Source: Nitrospirota bacterium (GTDB taxonomy: Bacteria > Nitrospirota > Thermodesulfovibrionia > Thermodesulfovibrionales > JdFR-85). From it: a DNA stretch of 58,014 nt. This document shows, in pieces, positions 57,656 through 58,014 of this stretch. The notes beneath the pieces were generated by a model. It did not search any database. It was not told the DNA's origin and saw only the letters and a list, made by a program, of their open reading frames with translations. The translations under genes and the position numbers were made by a program. Location of the stretch: the NCBI GenBank assembly GCA_035873375.1, contig JAYWMQ010000012.1, forward strand, positions 1 to 58,014, read 5' to 3'. Numbering within the stretch: position 1 is the stretch's first letter; every line of letters starts with the position of its first letter.

Positions 57656-57684
57656 TTGACATTAAGGGCAAGGCTAAGTATAAA
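57656..57684 (+). promoter_or_regulatory. Sigma-70 promoter upstream of argH
   Basis: TTGACA (57656-57661), a 17-base spacer and TATAAA (57679-57684) give an almost consensus promoter, with a start expected near 57691. The leader of about 120 bases to the small coupled ORF may have regulatory structure, but I see no clear ARG-box or terminator. Confidence 0.75.
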
Positions 57685-57812
57685 ATAGTAACTGTTTTTG
57701 CCCGCACTCCAGAATATATAATTGGGGAAAAGCTCTTTTCCGACTTATATCGCCTTTACAGGTGTTTTTATTTAGAATTACGCATTGCCGGATTTTAAAG
57801 GAGAATAACTAT

Positions 57813-57884
57813 ATGAACACCAAAACGATGATCAACAAAGCCGGTATTTGTATGGTTTGCTTGTCCATGGAGATAGCGGAATGA
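57813..57884 (+). CDS. 23-codon leader ORF coupled to argH
   Basis: ATG 57813 has AAAGGAG 7 bases ahead and opens a 23-codon frame ([20 protein letters not shown] plus IAE) whose TGA overlaps the argH ATG as ATGA. argH itself lacks a good ribosome binding site of its own, so translation of argH probably depends on this small frame. No arginine codons occur in it, so a classic arginine attenuator is unlikely. Confidence 0.5.
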   Translation: MNTKTMINKAGICMVCLSMEIAE

Positions 57885-58014
57885 AGAAACCCTGGGCTGG
57901 AAGGTTTAAAGAGAAGACTGCCGGTAGTGTCGAGGCATTTACTGAGTCCATATCCTTTGACTGGAGGCTCTGGCCTTACGACATTCAGGGCAGTATTGCA
58001 CATGCACGGATGCT
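57881..58014 (+). CDS. argH: Argininosuccinate lyase, N-terminal part (cut by window edge)
   Basis: The visible 44 codons begin [20 protein letters not shown] and contain [20 protein letters not shown], the well-conserved N-terminal region of argininosuccinate lyase, which splits argininosuccinate to arginine and fumarate. The rest lies beyond the window. The start overlaps the leader ORF stop and there is a strong promoter 200 bases upstream. Confidence 0.92.
   Translation, partial: MKKPWAGRFKEKTAGSVEAFTESISFDWRLWPYDIQGSIAHARM

Overview
The window reads as chromosome of a motile, Gram-negative, probably anaerobic bacterium. The gene content (flhF/flhG with fliA, fragmented O-glycan-type glycosylation next to flagellin, a glycyl radical enzyme, many two-component and PilZ/HD-GYP proteins, frequent GTG/TTG starts, moderate GC) would fit a Nitrospirota or deltaproteobacterial-type genome. 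That placement is inference; no rRNA or other decisive marker is present.

Layout. 1-1.7 kb is an AT-rich accessory patch: the 3' end of an ISL3-type transposase, a zinc-ribbon mini-gene coupled to a membrane protein gene, an orphan, and a protein resembling PHPT1 (Janus/Ocnus) phosphohistidine phosphatases. 1.7-6.6 kb carries housekeeping genes on the minus strand (site-2 protease, rimO, nadA, lytic transglycosylase, a TusA-like protein, a GYD protein). 6.6-10.3 kb holds a probable DUF401 membrane protein bracketed by a ~230-bp inverted repeat, a peptide-type solute-binding protein and a 140-bp palindromic element. 10.3-25.0 kb (minus) holds a PPC/DUF296 protein, a hybrid histidine kinase, an HDOD protein, an orphan receiver and a long flagellar operon transcribed fliL-fliM-fliN-fliO-fliP-fliQ-fliR-flhB-flhA-flhF-flhG-fliA.

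25.4-30.1 kb (minus) is an operon of three exported proteins: a beta-propeller protein, a papain-like protease fused to a beta-propeller, and a clan CD (C13/legumain-like) cysteine protease. 30.5-36.8 kb (minus) is a glycyl radical enzyme locus: AraC-type response regulator, two paralogous small membrane proteins, the glycyl radical enzyme, an SCP2-like lipid-binding protein and the activating enzyme. These two loci, neither with an obvious textbook counterpart, are the best candidates for undescribed systems.

36.8-58.0 kb (plus) begins with flagellin (near-perfect sigma-28 promoter, long 5' leader), flaG, fliD, fliS and a FliT/FlgN-like chaperone, then a sigma-54-type promoter and five large methyltransferase/glycosyltransferase genes probably modifying flagellin. 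Next comes a sigma-28-driven set (small protein, two response regulators of which one is HD-GYP, PilZ protein, motA, motB), a PAS/GAF histidine kinase, and the start of argH behind a consensus sigma-70 promoter and a 23-codon coupled leader ORF.

Four sigma-28-type promoters are visible, one overlapping the stop codon of fliA itself, so FliA appears to control flagellin, an orphan receiver and the motor/c-di-GMP operon. No tRNA, rRNA or CRISPR array was seen.
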